From the NCBI RefSeq assembly GCF_021568775.1, contig NZ_JAKGSG010000042.1, forward strand, positions 1 to 64,000: DNA of 64,000 bases. Reading direction: 5' to 3'. Below are positions 1 to 9,084 of the stretch, one piece after another. Made by a program: the position numbers and the translations under genes. The notes beneath the pieces are model-generated. The model was not told where the DNA came from and did no database searches. It saw only the letters and a list, made by a program, of their open reading frames with translations. The DNA comes from Antribacter soli (GTDB taxonomy: Bacteria; Actinomycetota; Actinomycetes; Actinomycetales; Cellulomonadaceae). Within the stretch, counting starts at the first letter, position 1; each line of letters begins with the position of its first letter.

Positions 1-220
1 GCACCCGGCTCGGGGGCACCGCGTGAGCCCGCCTCCCGGGCCCCCTGCCGATGGCTTGAGCGACCAGGAGGCGGTCTCGCGCGTTCCACCCTTTTTCACC
101 CGCTGTGGGGGCCCAGAGTACGAATTCAGGTAATTCCCAGGCGGTATCTTGCGCGGGCGCTCTGTGTCTTCGCGGACACCTGTATCCGCACCGCGGCGCG
201 AGAACCACCTAGGAGAGCAC

Positions 221-826
221 GTGTCCACCGACAAGACCACCCCGGAGCAGACGGAGCAGCCCACGGCCGCCGAGCCCGTCGAGGCCACCCCGGCCGGCGT
301 CGAGGCGTCCGCCGAGACGGCGACCACGCCCCGCCCGGCCATCGTGTCGTTCCTGCGCGACAACTGGCTCACGGCGCTGCTCGCAGTGCTGCTGGCCGGC
401 GCGATCGTCTACGGCGCGGTGTTCACGGCGTCGAGCAGCCGCTGGGAGGCCAGCTCGGGCGACTTCGAGGCTCAGCTCGCCGAGACGACCGCTGCGAAGG
501 CGGAGGTCGAGGCGGCAAAGGCGGAGGTCGAGGCCGCGAAGATCGCGGTGGAGGCCACGAACACCGATCTCCAGGGCGACCTCGACGAGTGCCGCTCCAC
601 GGCCGACGCGGCCGACGTGCTGGTCGGTCTCGACAAGCAGGCGGGCGACAAGCTCAGCGCCTTCATGGACACGTTCTTCTCGCTCATGGCCACGACGAGC
701 GATGCGGAGGCCCAGAGCCTCCTGGGCACGATCGAGACGCAGGGCGCCGAGATCGAGGCCCTCGACGGTCAGGTCGACGCGGCGGAGAAGACGTACGACG
801 AGCGCGTCGGGCTCTGCCGCGACTGA
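221..826 (+). CDS. Membrane-anchored coiled-coil protein, function unknown
   Basis: A 201-residue protein of no recognised family. A Thr/Glu/Ala-rich hydrophilic N-terminus of about 45 residues is followed by one hydrophobic segment (roughly residues 50-68, core LLAVLLAGAIVYGAV). The rest is heptad-like and Ala/Glu-rich, with the near-repeat AKAEVEA in tandem, as expected for a coiled coil outside the membrane. Two cysteines (in DLDECRS and the terminal GLCRD) could pair. The frame is open further upstream, but GTG at 221 is preferred because AGGAGAG lies about 5 nt before it. It converges on lysA and ends just before a shared hairpin. Membrane topology is inferred; function is unknown. Confidence 0.75.
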   Translation: MSTDKTTPEQTEQPTAAEPVEATPAGVEASAETATTPRPAIVSFLRDNWLTALLAVLLAGAIVYGAVFTASSSRWEASSGDFEAQLAETTAAKAEVEAAKAEVEAAKIAVEATNTDLQGDLDECRSTADAADVLVGLDKQAGDKLSAFMDTFFSLMATTSDAEAQSLLGTIETQGAEIEALDGQVDAAEKTYDERVGLCRD

Positions 827-847
827 CGGGGGCCGCCGTTGAGTTGG

Positions 848-889
848 GGGGCGTCCGCGGGGTCCGGAACCGGACCCGGCGGACGTCCC
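848..889. terminator. Bidirectional hairpin between convergent genes
   Basis: Arms of about 20 bp with one mismatch and one wobble surround a two-base AA loop. The hairpin sits between the stop of the coiled-coil gene and the stop of lysA. There is no U-tract, as is common in high-GC actinobacteria. Confidence 0.6.
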
Positions 890-918
890 ACCTTCAGGCG
901 CTCCCAGCGGCGACGCGG

Positions 919-2355
919 TCAGCCCTGGTCGAGGGCCAGCAGGTCGTCGACCGACTCCCGGCGCACCAGGACCCGGGACGCCCCGTTCGCGACCGCGACG
1001 ACAGGCGGGCGCGGCAGCAGGTTGTAGTTCGACGCCATGGACCTGCCGTACGCCCCGGTCGCGGCGACGGCGAGGAGGTCTCCCGCCCGGATGTCACCGG
1101 GCAGCATGACCTCGTGAACGACGATGTCGCCGCTCTCGCAGTGCTTGCCGACGACGCGGGCGAGCACCAGGCCCGCCGACGATGCCCGGCTCGCGAGCTC
1201 GGCGTGGTACCGCGCGCCGTACAGGGCCGGGCGGATGTTGTCGCTCATGCCGCCGTCGACGGACACGTAGGTGCGGGTGAACGTCTCGTCGTCGCTGCCG
1301 TCCGCACCGCCGACCACCACCGGCTTGACCGTGCCCACCGTGTAGAGCGTCAGGCCGGCGGGCCCCACGATCGCCCGACCCGGCTCGATCGAGAACCGCG
1401 GCAGCGGGGTACCGAGCTCGGAGGCGACCGCGGCGACGGCCGAGGCCACGTCCTTGGCCACCCGATCGGGGTCGAGCGCAACCTCGCCCGGCAGGTACGC
1501 GATGCCGTATCCGCCGCCGAGGTCGATCTCCTCCACGAGCACGCCGGTGCGCGCCGCGAGGTCGGCCCGGAGCCGCAGCACGGCGTGCGCCGCGACCTCG
1601 AAGCCCGAAGGGTCGAGGATCTGGGAGCCGATGTGCGAGTGGATCCCGAGCAGGCGCAGCTCGGGCCGCTCCAGGATCGCGAGCAGCGCAGTCATCGCGG
1701 GGCTGTCGCCCGTGCCAGCGATCGACAGCCCGAACTTCTGGTCCTCGTGCGCGGTCGAGATGTACTCGTGGCCACCCGCGTGCACGCCTGTGGTCACGCG
1801 GACCAGGACCGGCGCGACGACCCCGGCCTCGCGGGCGAGCGCCGCGACCCTGTCGACCTCGACGAGGGAGTCCACGATGATCCGGCCGACACCCACCTCG
1901 AGGGCCTGGGCGATCTCCGCGTCCGCCTTGTTGTTGCCGTGCAGTCCGAGCTCGGCGCCGGGCAGGCCGGCCCGCAATGCGACCGCCAGCTCGCCGCCGG
2001 ACGCGGTGTCGACCCGCAGCCCCTCCTCGCGCGCCCACCGTGCGACGGCGACCGTCAGGAGCGCCTTGCCGGCGTAGTAGACGTCCACGCCCGCACCGAC
2101 CTCGGCGAACGCCCGCTCGAACGCGGTGCGGTACGCCTGGGCACGAGCGCGGAAGTCCGCCTCGTCGAGCACGTACGCCGGGGTGCCGTGCTCGGCCGCG
2201 AGGTCGTGCACGTCCACGCCGCCCACGGCGAGCGAGCCCTCCGGCGTACGCCGGACGCCGGACGACCACGGCTCCCCCGGGTGCCCGGGCACGCCCTGCG
2301 GGAGGTGACCCGGTGCACCCGGGCGCGCTCCGGCGTCGGGCAGCGCGCCCGTCAC
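919..2355 (-). CDS. lysA: Diaminopimelate decarboxylase
   Basis: Makes L-lysine from meso-diaminopimelate by PLP-dependent decarboxylation, the last step of lysine synthesis. It is an alanine-racemase-fold (type III) PLP enzyme of 478 residues with this start. Visible landmarks are the Schiff-base lysine in YYAGKAL (about residue 97), the glycine-rich phosphate loop in [15 protein letters not shown], and the C-terminal CESGDIV bearing the active-site cysteine contributed across the dimer. The GTG at 2355 overlaps the argS stop as GTGA, with GGAG about 9 nt upstream, so translation is probably coupled to argS. In many actinobacteria lysA is followed by hom-thrC-thrB; here it is followed by an unrelated convergent gene. 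Confidence 0.95.
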   Translation of the reverse strand: MTGALPDAGARPGAPGHLPQGVPGHPGEPWSSGVRRTPEGSLAVGGVDVHDLAAEHGTPAYVLDEADFRARAQAYRTAFERAFAEVGAGVDVYYAGKALLTVAVARWAREEGLRVDTASGGELAVALRAGLPGAELGLHGNNKADAEIAQALEVGVGRIIVDSLVEVDRVAALAREAGVVAPVLVRVTTGVHAGGHEYISTAHEDQKFGLSIAGTGDSPAMTALLAILERPELRLLGIHSHIGSQILDPSGFEVAAHAVLRLRADLAARTGVLVEEIDLGGGYGIAYLPGEVALDPDRVAKDVASAVAAVASELGTPLPRFSIEPGRAIVGPAGLTLYTVGTVKPVVVGGADGSDDETFTRTYVSVDGGMSDNIRPALYGARYHAELASRASSAGLVLARVVGKHCESGDIVVHEVMLPGDIRAGDLLAVAATGAYGRSMASNYNLLPRPPVVAVANGASRVLVRRESVDDLLALDQG

Positions 2356-4034
2356 ATCCGCTCCGGTGCACTGACGCCCAGCAGGCCCAGGCCGTTGACG
2401 AGGACCGTGCGCACCGCGTCGTTCAGCCACAGGCGCGTGCGGTGCTGGTCCGTGACCTCCTCGTCCGGGTACGGGGCGACGCGGAGGTTCTGGTTGTACC
2501 AGGAGTGGAAGTCCCCGGCGAGGGCCTCGAGGTAGCGGGCAACTCGGTGCGGTTCACGCAGCTCGGCGGCCTGCGCCACGATCCGCGGGAACTCCGTGAG
2601 GCGGCCGAGCAGCACCGCCTCCGACTCCTGGTCGAGGAGCGCCGGATCGAAACCGTCCTCGCGGCGCACGCCACGTTCGGCTGCCTTGGCCGCGACCTGG
2701 ACGGTGCGGCTGTGCGCGTACTGCACGTAGAAGACCGGGTTCTCGTTCTTGGCGCTGGCCAGCAGGTCGAGGTCCAGGTCGATGTTCGAGTCCGCCGAGT
2801 AGCGCGCGAGCGAGTACCGGGCGGCGTCCACGCCCACGGCGCCGACGAGGTCGTCGATCGTGAGGACCGTGCCCGCGCGCTTCGACATGCGCACCGGCTG
2901 GCCCTCCTTGACGAGGTTCACCATCTGGCCGATGAGGATCTGCAGGTTCTTGCCCGGCGTGTCCCCGAAGGCCGCGCAGACCGCCATCATGCGGCCCACA
3001 TACCCGTGATGGTCGGCGCCCAGCATGATGATCACGTCGTCGAAGCCGCGCTCGCGCTTGTCCAGGTAGTACGCGATGTCGCCCGCGATGTACGCGGCGT
3101 CACCGTCCGACTTCACGACGACGCGGTCCTTGTCGTCGCCGAAGTCCGTGGTGCGCAGCCACAGCGCCCCGTCCTTCTCGAACATGTGGCCGCCGGCCTG
3201 CAGACGCGCCACCGCGTGCTCCACCGCGCCCGACTCGTGCAGCGAGTCCTCGTGGAAGTAGACGTCGAAGTCCACCCCGAAGTCGTGGAGCGACTGCTTG
3301 ATCTCGGCGAACATCCGCGTCACGCCGCGAGCGCGGAACGTCTCCTGCGCCTCGGCGTCCGGCAGGTCGCGCGGGTCGGCGTCGCCGTCGGCCAGCGCGT
3401 CCGCGATCACGGCTTCCGCGATCTCCGCGATGTACGCGCCGCCGTAGCCGTCCTCCGGCGCGGGGCGCCCCTTCGCGGCAGCGAGGAGCGACCGGGCGAA
3501 CCGGTCGATCTGCGTGCCGTGGTCGTTGAAGTAGTACTCCCGGGCCACCTCGGCGCCGGAGGCGGTCAGGATGCGGGCCAGCGAGTCACCCACCGCGGCC
3601 CAGCGCACGCCACCGATGTGGATGGGTCCCGTCGGGTTCGCGGAGACGAACTCCAGGTTGATCTTGAGGCCCGCCTCGGAGTCGTTGCGGCCGTACGCGG
3701 CGCCCGCCTCGACGATCGTGCGCGCCAGGCTGCCGGCCGCGGCCGCGTCGAGCGTGATGTTGAGGAAGCCCGGGCCGGCGACGTCCACGGCCTTGACGCC
3801 CGGTGTGACGACCAGGCGCTTCGCGAGGTCCTCGGCGAGCGTGCGCGGGGCGACGCCAGCCTTCTTCGCGAGCTGCAGCGCGATGTTCGTGGCCCAGTCC
3901 CCGTGCTCGCGCTGGCGCGGTCGCTCCACGTGCACCGACGCGGGGATCGCATCGGCGGGCAGGGCGAGGGTGCCGTCGGCAACGGCCGCGGCCAGGGCAG
4001 CGCTGAGTGCTCCGGAGAGCTCGTCGGGGGTCAC
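2352..4034 (-). CDS. argS: Arginyl-tRNA synthetase
   Basis: Class I aminoacyl-tRNA synthetase that charges tRNA-Arg in the cytosol, 560 residues, normal for the family. An N-terminal additional domain comes first. The signature region [11 protein letters not shown] holds the HIGH-like motif, here HIGG as in many actinobacterial ArgRS. The KMSKS-like loop is RMSKRAGTV, and a DALR-type anticodon-binding domain (AHSRTVQVA onward) ends the chain. It is the first gene of an argS-lysA pair and is divergent from the tRNA-Arg gene about 200 bp away, so enzyme and substrate RNA share an intergenic region. Confidence 0.96.
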   Translation of the reverse strand: MTPDELSGALSAALAAAVADGTLALPADAIPASVHVERPRQREHGDWATNIALQLAKKAGVAPRTLAEDLAKRLVVTPGVKAVDVAGPGFLNITLDAAAAGSLARTIVEAGAAYGRNDSEAGLKINLEFVSANPTGPIHIGGVRWAAVGDSLARILTASGAEVAREYYFNDHGTQIDRFARSLLAAAKGRPAPEDGYGGAYIAEIAEAVIADALADGDADPRDLPDAEAQETFRARGVTRMFAEIKQSLHDFGVDFDVYFHEDSLHESGAVEHAVARLQAGGHMFEKDGALWLRTTDFGDDKDRVVVKSDGDAAYIAGDIAYYLDKRERGFDDVIIMLGADHHGYVGRMMAVCAAFGDTPGKNLQILIGQMVNLVKEGQPVRMSKRAGTVLTIDDLVGAVGVDAARYSLARYSADSNIDLDLDLLASAKNENPVFYVQYAHSRTVQVAAKAAERGVRREDGFDPALLDQESEAVLLGRLTEFPRIVAQAAELREPHRVARYLEALAGDFHSWYNQNLRVAPYPDEEVTDQHRTRLWLNDAVRTVLVNGLGLLGVSAPERM

Positions 4035-4194
4035 CCGGCGATTCTATCGGCCGGTCTGACGGCCCTGCCGTGGTTTTCCACACCCTGGGCGGCCCACGGC
4101 GCCCACGCTGCCCGACGGCGGCCCTCGCGCTGCGTACGCGAGGTGGCACCACCGTCGGGTGCCCGCAATGGATGCGGACGAAGCGGCCGACTGC

Positions 4195-4203
4195 TGGTAG
4201 TCT
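4195..4203 (+). promoter_or_regulatory. Probable extended -10 element for tRNA-Arg
   Basis: TGGTAGTCT fits an extended -10 (TGn plus TAnnnT) ending about 37 nt before the mature tRNA 5' end. No convincing -35 is visible. Assigned from position and motif only. Confidence 0.35.
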
Positions 4204-4240
4204 CGTGCACCGTGCCGGTTCACCACGTGGACAGGCGCGA

Positions 4241-4313
4241 GCGCCCGTAGCTCAGTGGATAGAGCGTCTGCCTCCGGAGCAGAAGGTCGTAGGTTCGAGT
4301 CCTATCGGGCGCA
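4241..4313 (+). tRNA. tRNA-Arg (anticodon CCG)
   Basis: A 73-nt cloverleaf. The acceptor stem GCGCCCG pairs with CGGGCGC and is followed by discriminator A. The D arm contains GCTCAGTGGATAGAGC. The anticodon stem TCTGC/GCAGA encloses the loop CTCCGGA, giving anticodon CCG, which reads CGG. The T arm contains AGGTTCGAGTCCT. No CCA is encoded; the bases after the discriminator are CCC. A hairpin terminator follows within 12 nt. Confidence 0.97.
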
Positions 4314-4324
4314 CCCTCCGAAAC

Positions 4325-4366
4325 ATGGCCCCTGAAATGCAGAAATGCAGATCAGGGGCCATTTTC
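4325..4366 (+). terminator. Intrinsic terminator after tRNA-Arg
   Basis: An 11-bp perfect stem (ATGGCCCCTGA with TCAGGGGCCAT) with a 16-nt loop is followed by a short T run (TTTTC). It is one of few hairpins in this window with a U-tract. Confidence 0.8.
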
Positions 4367-4443
4367 ATGCACCGTGCCGACGACCGGTTCCCCACCAACT
4401 CTCCCACCACGGCGCCGCACCCACCCGGCGAGCCGAGAACGAC

Positions 4444-4477
4444 GAAGCGGCCCCGGATTCGGTTCCGGGACCGCTTC
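4444..4477 (-). terminator. Hairpin downstream of the ALF-repeat surface protein
   Basis: A 14-bp stem with one mismatch and a 6-nt loop lies about 85 nt beyond the stop of the minus-strand gene at 4561. The interval 4367-4560 otherwise shows nothing coding. Confidence 0.5.
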
Positions 4478-4560
4478 ACTCCTAGGCCGGCTACAACCCC
4501 GCCACCTCAGGAACGCTCAAGGGACAAAGGCTCGCCCCCGCCTTGTTCGTCCGTCGGCAC

Positions 4561-5373
4561 TCAGGCCTTACGGCGCCGGCGGGCGAGGACGACGAGGCCG
4601 ATACCGGTGAGGACCGCGGTCGCGGCGAGCACAGCCAAGGGTGCCGCGGCGGAAGAGCCCGTGGCGGCGAGCACGGGGGCAGGGTCCTCGGCGACGGCAG
4701 CAGGCGGCGCGGCGGCCCCCTCGGGCTGCCCAGACGCGGCCGGCGCGTCGGCCGCCGCCGCCGGCGCCGCGGGTGCTGCCGCCTTCGCGTCGAGCGCGCG
4801 CGCCGTGAACTGGCCGTTGAGCAGGAACTCGCGAAGGTCGGCGGCCGTGCCGGCCAGCGCTGCCTGCGCCGCCGCGTCGAGCGCCGGACCGCTGTTGTTC
4901 GCGCCACCGGTCAGCATCGTCGCAGCTGCCAGCCTGTCGTCGGCGTACTGCGCCTGGGCCAGGCCTGTCGAGAGGAACTCCGACAGTGCCTGAGGGTCGC
5001 TGCTGTCCAGGGCCGCCTGCGCGCCGGCCTTGACCGCAGGACCGGTTGCCGCGTCCAGGACGCGCGCCACCCGCAGGCGTTCATCGGCGTACCACGCGGC
5101 CCGGTAACCCCCGTCGACGAAGGCCCGCAACTGCTCGTCGGTCCCCGCCAACGCTTCCGTCGCTGCCTGACGCAACGCCGGGCCATCGGTAGTCGTCGCC
5201 AGGACTTCCGCCCATGCCCGGTACTCGGCGTCCGAAGTCCCGTGAAAACCCGCCTCGACGAACACCCGGAGGTCCGTGACGGGGTCCGCCGCAGCGGCAG
5301 GTACCGCACCGGGTCCGAAGCCCACCACTGACAGCACCGCGGCCACGCCAAGCAACCGCACCAAGTTCCGCAC
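4561..5373 (-). CDS. Cell-wall-anchored ALF-repeat protein
   Basis: A secreted surface protein of about 270 residues. The N-terminus MRNLVRLLGVAAVLSVVGFG with AAAADP is a signal peptide. The body consists of four imperfect repeats of about 43 residues of the ALF type (lines such as ADERLRVARVLDAATGPAVKAGAQAALDS are typical of the family), then an Ala/Pro-rich wall-spanning region. The end is LAATG, a hydrophobic segment and RRRRKA. LAATG fits the LAXTG signal of class E sortases in high-GC Gram-positives. The start at 5373 is chosen for GAGGAG about 9 nt upstream and a clean signal peptide. No sortase gene lies nearby. ALF-repeat proteins often occur in surface or peptidase-linked proteins; the ligand is unknown. 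Confidence 0.8.
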   Translation of the reverse strand: MRNLVRLLGVAAVLSVVGFGPGAVPAAAADPVTDLRVFVEAGFHGTSDAEYRAWAEVLATTTDGPALRQAATEALAGTDEQLRAFVDGGYRAAWYADERLRVARVLDAATGPAVKAGAQAALDSSDPQALSEFLSTGLAQAQYADDRLAAATMLTGGANNSGPALDAAAQAALAGTAADLREFLLNGQFTARALDAKAAAPAAPAAAADAPAASGQPEGAAAPPAAVAEDPAPVLAATGSSAAAPLAVLAATAVLTGIGLVVLARRRRKA

Positions 5374-5571
5374 CAGCACACACTCCTCGTCATACACACA
5401 CGGGCTCGGCGGCATGGCGTCCAAGCGAGACGGGCGAAGCCCCGCAACACCCTATAGTCTTTGTGAACCTTGTACGGTTTGTCTGCGTCCGGGCAGGGGA
5501 TCGCCGGCCCCGAAGGCCAACTCCCCGGCTCCGATGAGCGGCGACAAGCAGCCGGTGGCAGACTCCCCCGC

Positions 5572-6063
5572 ATGGTCGACATCAACCCACAGACCACCCC
5601 TCCCGAGATCACACCGGAGCAGGTCGCCGAGATCAGCGAGTCGATCACCATGCGCAGCGGCGATCGCGACTTCTACCTTGCGTTCCTCCTCAGGGCCTTC
5701 TTCGGCGAGACGTCCGGCAACGACCACGCGTCCTTCAGGATCTCCGTCCTCACGCCCGCCGGTGTTGTGGCCGGCACGGCCGTCTCACATGCGCGCTGGT
5801 CCAAGGCGCTGGCGGCGGAGCTCGCCACGGACACGAACGACGCCCTCTACGAAGCGTTCATCGACGCGTTCGCGATGGTGACGGACACCGATCTCCGATC
5901 GTCCCGCCTTCGCGACGTGAAGGGCGTGCCAGAGCCGCTCCCCTCCTTCCTGCACCTCGAGGACGCGACGATCTTCGTCGGCGAGCGGACCCTGAACAAC
6001 CGCCTGTTCCGGGTCAGCGTCGACGACGTCTCGGGCTGGTGCCTCGGCTCCTGGTCCGCATGA
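5572..6063 (+). CDS. Hypothetical protein, possible YbjN-like fold
   Basis: A 163-residue acidic cytosolic protein without signal peptide or membrane segment. It shows alternating beta-rich stretches (ASFRISVLTPAGVVAGTAV; FLHLEDATIFVGE; LFRVSVDDVSGWCLGSW) and a helical middle. I do not recognise the family with confidence. ATG 5572 was chosen because the in-frame sequence before it is low in coding character, although its ribosome site is weak. It is divergent from the ALF-repeat gene across an AT-richer 200-bp gap. No function can be assigned. Confidence 0.6.
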   Translation: MVDINPQTTPPEITPEQVAEISESITMRSGDRDFYLAFLLRAFFGETSGNDHASFRISVLTPAGVVAGTAVSHARWSKALAAELATDTNDALYEAFIDAFAMVTDTDLRSSRLRDVKGVPEPLPSFLHLEDATIFVGERTLNNRLFRVSVDDVSGWCLGSWSA

Positions 6064-6135
6064 CCGGGTTCGCAGGAACCGTCGGTAACTCCACGTCTGG
6101 ATAGGCTGGCTGACGTCCAGACCCTAGGAGTGACC

Positions 6136-6795
6136 ATGAACGCCCACCGCACCGACTCCGGCGCAGCCGAGGACGGCTACGCCGACTTCGAGTTCGAGCG
6201 CCGGTTCTTCGTCCGCGACTTCCCGGAGGCGCTGCGGGACGCGCCCACGCTGATCGTCCAGTCCTACTTCCTGTCCGACGGCGGATACGCGCTCCGCGTC
6301 CGAGTCCAGGCGGCCGGCGTCGACGTCCTGCCGACGGCCGACACGGATACCGCCGACATCCTGCGGGACCACCGAGACCAGTTCGACTTCGCGGCCGTCA
6401 CGGTCAAGGGACCGCCGGTGGGTGGCACCCGCTACGAAGCGGAGCGGGAGCTCGACACCCAGGTCGCCGCAGAGCTGGTGCACCGTGGCGGGGCGCCGAT
6501 CGTCAAGACCCGGTACGCCGTGTGGCTGGGGGCCGACGGCTGGTCCGTCGACGTGTTCGGCGGCGCCAACCACCCGCTGGTCGTCGCCGAGTGCGAGCGC
6601 TCCACCCCCGTGACCGACCTGCAGATCCCGGACTTCTGCGTCACGGAGATCACGGACGACCGGCGCTTCTCGAACGAGACGCTCGCCGTCGATCCCTACC
6701 GGGGATGGTCGGTGCAGTTCGCCGCCGAGCTCGCGATGTCAGGCCCGCACTTCAGCCAGGACTTCGGCGGGAACACGCACCTGCCGACCACCTGA
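6136..6795 (+). CDS. CYTH domain protein (triphosphate tunnel fold)
   Basis: A 219-residue protein of the CYTH superfamily, which includes thiamine triphosphatases, inorganic triphosphatases and class IV adenylyl cyclases acting on metal-bound triphosphates in a beta tunnel. The N-terminal EFERRFFV matches the ExExK signature with Arg for Lys. Further strands carry YALRVRVQ, AVTVKGPP, KTRYAVW, WSVDVFGG and LVVAECE, and the ending VTEITDDRRFSNETLA is typical. The ATG at 6136 follows TAGGAG by 5 nt. It is not fused to a CHAD domain. Which triphosphate it uses cannot be told. Confidence 0.8.
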   Translation: MNAHRTDSGAAEDGYADFEFERRFFVRDFPEALRDAPTLIVQSYFLSDGGYALRVRVQAAGVDVLPTADTDTADILRDHRDQFDFAAVTVKGPPVGGTRYEAERELDTQVAAELVHRGGAPIVKTRYAVWLGADGWSVDVFGGANHPLVVAECERSTPVTDLQIPDFCVTEITDDRRFSNETLAVDPYRGWSVQFAAELAMSGPHFSQDFGGNTHLPTT

Positions 6796-6808
6796 GCGGC
6801 CGGTCACC

Positions 6809-7669
6809 TCACCCGTACCACTTGCCCTTCTCCTGGACGCCCGGCACGAACTCGAAGTGCCACGGCTCGTACGCGCCGCTGCCGCCGCGCTTGGCCCAGG
6901 AGGGGTTCTGCCAGCCGTACGCCGAAGCATTGGACGTGAACCAGCGGTAGACCTCGCCGTTGCCGGTCTCCTGCGAGCACAGGTCGATGGCGAGGCCCCA
7001 GCCGTGCATCGAGCTGCCCGGGGACGCGGCATAGGAGCCACGGGTCGCCCGGACGGAGTACTGCATGCTCAGTGAGCGGTAGCTCGCGACGAGGCACAGG
7101 TCGCGGCCGAAGGCGGCGCGGAAGTTCTCGTTCAGCGAGGAGAGCGCGATCGCGGCGTCGGGCCGCAGGAACTCCCCGGGCTGCCACAGCTGGCACAGAG
7201 AGTGGTCGGCAAGGTTCCCGTTCGTTCCCTCGACGGGCGCGTCGGGGTTGCACTCGGGCAGCGGGTTGCGCTCGGACAAGCGGCTGACGGCGACGTCGGT
7301 GCGGGCGACCCGCTCCGCCGCGGCCACGTTGGGGGACGTCGGCGGCACGGCGACCTGGGCGGTCAGGAGCTCCAGCGTGCTGGGTCCGACGTCGCCCTGG
7401 TCGAGCGCGAAGGGTGTCTCGCCGATGTGCGCGGCCGGGCCGAGCGGGACGGCGATCGTGGCGGCTGCGAGGGTACCGAGCACCGCGGTGCGGGGGATCC
7501 AGCGGTTCGGCAGCGACCTCGTGGCCGGAGGCCGGGTTACCCCGGTACTTCGACCCGGCGGTTCGGCGGGCGCCGCGGCCGGCTTGCGCCGGGGGCTCTG
7601 TTCCGCCTCTCGCCTGGCACGGCGCGATACGAGGGCGGGCGTGACGCCCGTGACAGCCGCTTGCTCCAC
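6809..7669 (-). CDS. VanY/LdcB-like D-Ala-D-Ala carboxypeptidase, membrane anchored
   Basis: A 286-residue peptidoglycan-trimming peptidase of the LAS family (VanY domain). A basic N-terminus of about 65 residues precedes one hydrophobic segment (TAVLGTLAAATIAVPLG), so the protein is probably exported and anchored. The catalytic domain contains the zinc-site motif SMHGWGLAIDL (SxHxxGxAxD) and the later EPWHFEFVPG, which supplies the catalytic Glu and third zinc His. GTG 7669 follows GGAGGGGTA closely; a longer frame exists upstream but looks unlike coding sequence. Cysteines before the domain (PECNPD, HSLCQLW) may form a disulfide. It probably removes terminal D-Ala from stem peptides. Confidence 0.85.
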   Translation of the reverse strand: MEQAAVTGVTPALVSRRARREAEQSPRRKPAAAPAEPPGRSTGVTRPPATRSLPNRWIPRTAVLGTLAAATIAVPLGPAAHIGETPFALDQGDVGPSTLELLTAQVAVPPTSPNVAAAERVARTDVAVSRLSERNPLPECNPDAPVEGTNGNLADHSLCQLWQPGEFLRPDAAIALSSLNENFRAAFGRDLCLVASYRSLSMQYSVRATRGSYAASPGSSMHGWGLAIDLCSQETGNGEVYRWFTSNASAYGWQNPSWAKRGGSGAYEPWHFEFVPGVQEKGKWYG

Positions 7670-7941
7670 TACCCCTCCGTACTCCGTGTGCCCGCGGCCC
7701 CTCGCGGTTTTCCGTCTGCCCCCCGGCCTGGACCCTGCCTGCCGACCGCCGCACTGGGTGCTGCGGTCTGTCACAGGACAGTAACGGTGACGGGGCAGGA
7801 CTGCCAAGCCTGCCAGTGAACCGACCTCGCCCCTGCGGGACCGGCGCCACCAGTGTGGTGCACGTGCGTGTCGTGAGCGTGTCGTCTACGTCACGCGGTG
7901 CGGCGACCGCGATAGCGACCCCCGCGCGCCGCCCGGACACC

Positions 7942-9084
7942 TCACCGTCGGCGCTGCATGGCGTCCCGGACCTCGCCGACGAGCTCTTCGAGGATGTCCT
8001 CGAGGAACACCACGCCCTGCAGGTCCCCGCCGGTCCCGACGACGCGTGCGAGGTGCGTCCGGGAGCGCTGCATCTCCCGCAGCACGTCCTCCACCTCGTC
8101 GTCCGGCCCGACGGCCGCGAGGGCCCGCACGCGCCAGGCGGCGACGGGCTCGAACCGGTCGCCGTTGGTCGCGTACAGCACGTCCTTCAGGTGCAGGTAT
8201 CCGACGAGGTCCCCCGCGGCGGGCCCCGCCAGGACGGCGCCCCCCAGAGGAGGCCCCTCCACGGCGGGACCCTCCAGGGCGGGCCTACCCAGGGCGGCCT
8301 CTTCCAGGATGACGCCCGCCGCCGCGACGACCGGGAACCGGGAGAACCCGTGCCGCGTGACGAGCCGCTCGACATCGTCGGGCGTGGTGTCCTCCGGGAC
8401 GGTGACGAGCTCGCCGACCGGCACCATGACGTCGGCCGCGGTACGGGACGAGAACTCGATGGCGCCTGCGAGGAGGCCCTGCTCGTCGCGCAGCAGGCCC
8501 TCGGCCTGGGAGTGCACCACGATGGACTGCACCTCCTCGGCGGTGAACGCCGAGGCGACCTCGTCCTTCGGCTCGATGCCGGCGAGGCGCACCGCGTGGT
8601 TCGCGAGCCAGTTCAGCGCCCCGATGACCGGCCGCAGCACCCGGGCGAGCAGCACGAGCGGCGGCCCGAACCACAGCACGGCCTTCTCAGGCCCGGCGAC
8701 GGCGAGGTTCTTCGGCACCATCTCGCCGAGCACCACGTGCAGGTACACCACGAGAGACAGCGCGATGACGAGCGCGATGGGGTGCGCCAGGGCCGTGCTC
8801 GCACCGAGGGCGTGCAGCGGCACCTCGAGCAGGTGCGCGAGCGCGGGCTCGGCCACGATGCCCAGGCCGGTGGAGCAGACGGTGACGCCGAGCTGGGCGC
8901 ACGCCAGCATGAGCGAGACGTGCTCCATGGCCCACAGGACGATCTGGGCACGCCGGTCCCCTGCGGCCGCGAGCGGCTCGATGGCGCTGCGGCGGGCGGA
9001 GATCACGGCGAACTCGGCGCCCACGAAGAACGCGTTGCCGGCCAGCAGCGCCAGGCCGACAAGGAGAGCGGTCGAGGTGCTCAT
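7942..9084 (-). CDS. CNNM/CorC-family membrane protein with CBS domains (second of pair)
   Basis: A 380-residue protein with an N-terminal CNNM (DUF21) transmembrane domain of about 190 residues (FFVGAEFAVISARRS, GEMVPKNLAVA) and a C-terminal CBS pair. CNNM/CorC relatives transport or regulate Mg2+ and bind ATP through CBS domains. Between the two CBS motifs lies a Gly/Pro/Ala-rich insert (about RPALEGPAVEGPPLGGAV) that is not part of the usual domain. The C-terminal CorC_HlyC domain is short or missing. The ATG overlaps the stop of the upstream paralogue as ATGA, so the two subunits are probably made together and may form a heteromer. Confidence 0.85.
   Translation of the reverse strand: MSTSTALLVGLALLAGNAFFVGAEFAVISARRSAIEPLAAAGDRRAQIVLWAMEHVSLMLACAQLGVTVCSTGLGIVAEPALAHLLEVPLHALGASTALAHPIALVIALSLVVYLHVVLGEMVPKNLAVAGPEKAVLWFGPPLVLLARVLRPVIGALNWLANHAVRLAGIEPKDEVASAFTAEEVQSIVVHSQAEGLLRDEQGLLAGAIEFSSRTAADVMVPVGELVTVPEDTTPDDVERLVTRHGFSRFPVVAAAGVILEEAALGRPALEGPAVEGPPLGGAVLAGPAAGDLVGYLHLKDVLYATNGDRFEPVAAWRVRALAAVGPDDEVEDVLREMQRSRTHLARVVGTGGDLQGVVFLEDILEELVGEVRDAMQRRR

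Noticed and set aside
1977-4250. A plus-strand open frame of about 750 codons across argS
   Set aside because: It is the shadow of argS and lysA. The translation is Arg/Val-rich with no motifs and would run through the tRNA promoter region.
7670-7941. A gene in the gap between the VanY-like and CNNM genes
   Set aside because: Open frames here are Arg/Pro-rich shadows without ribosome sites. The 272-bp interval most likely holds the VanY-like gene promoter and the 3' end of the CNNM transcript.
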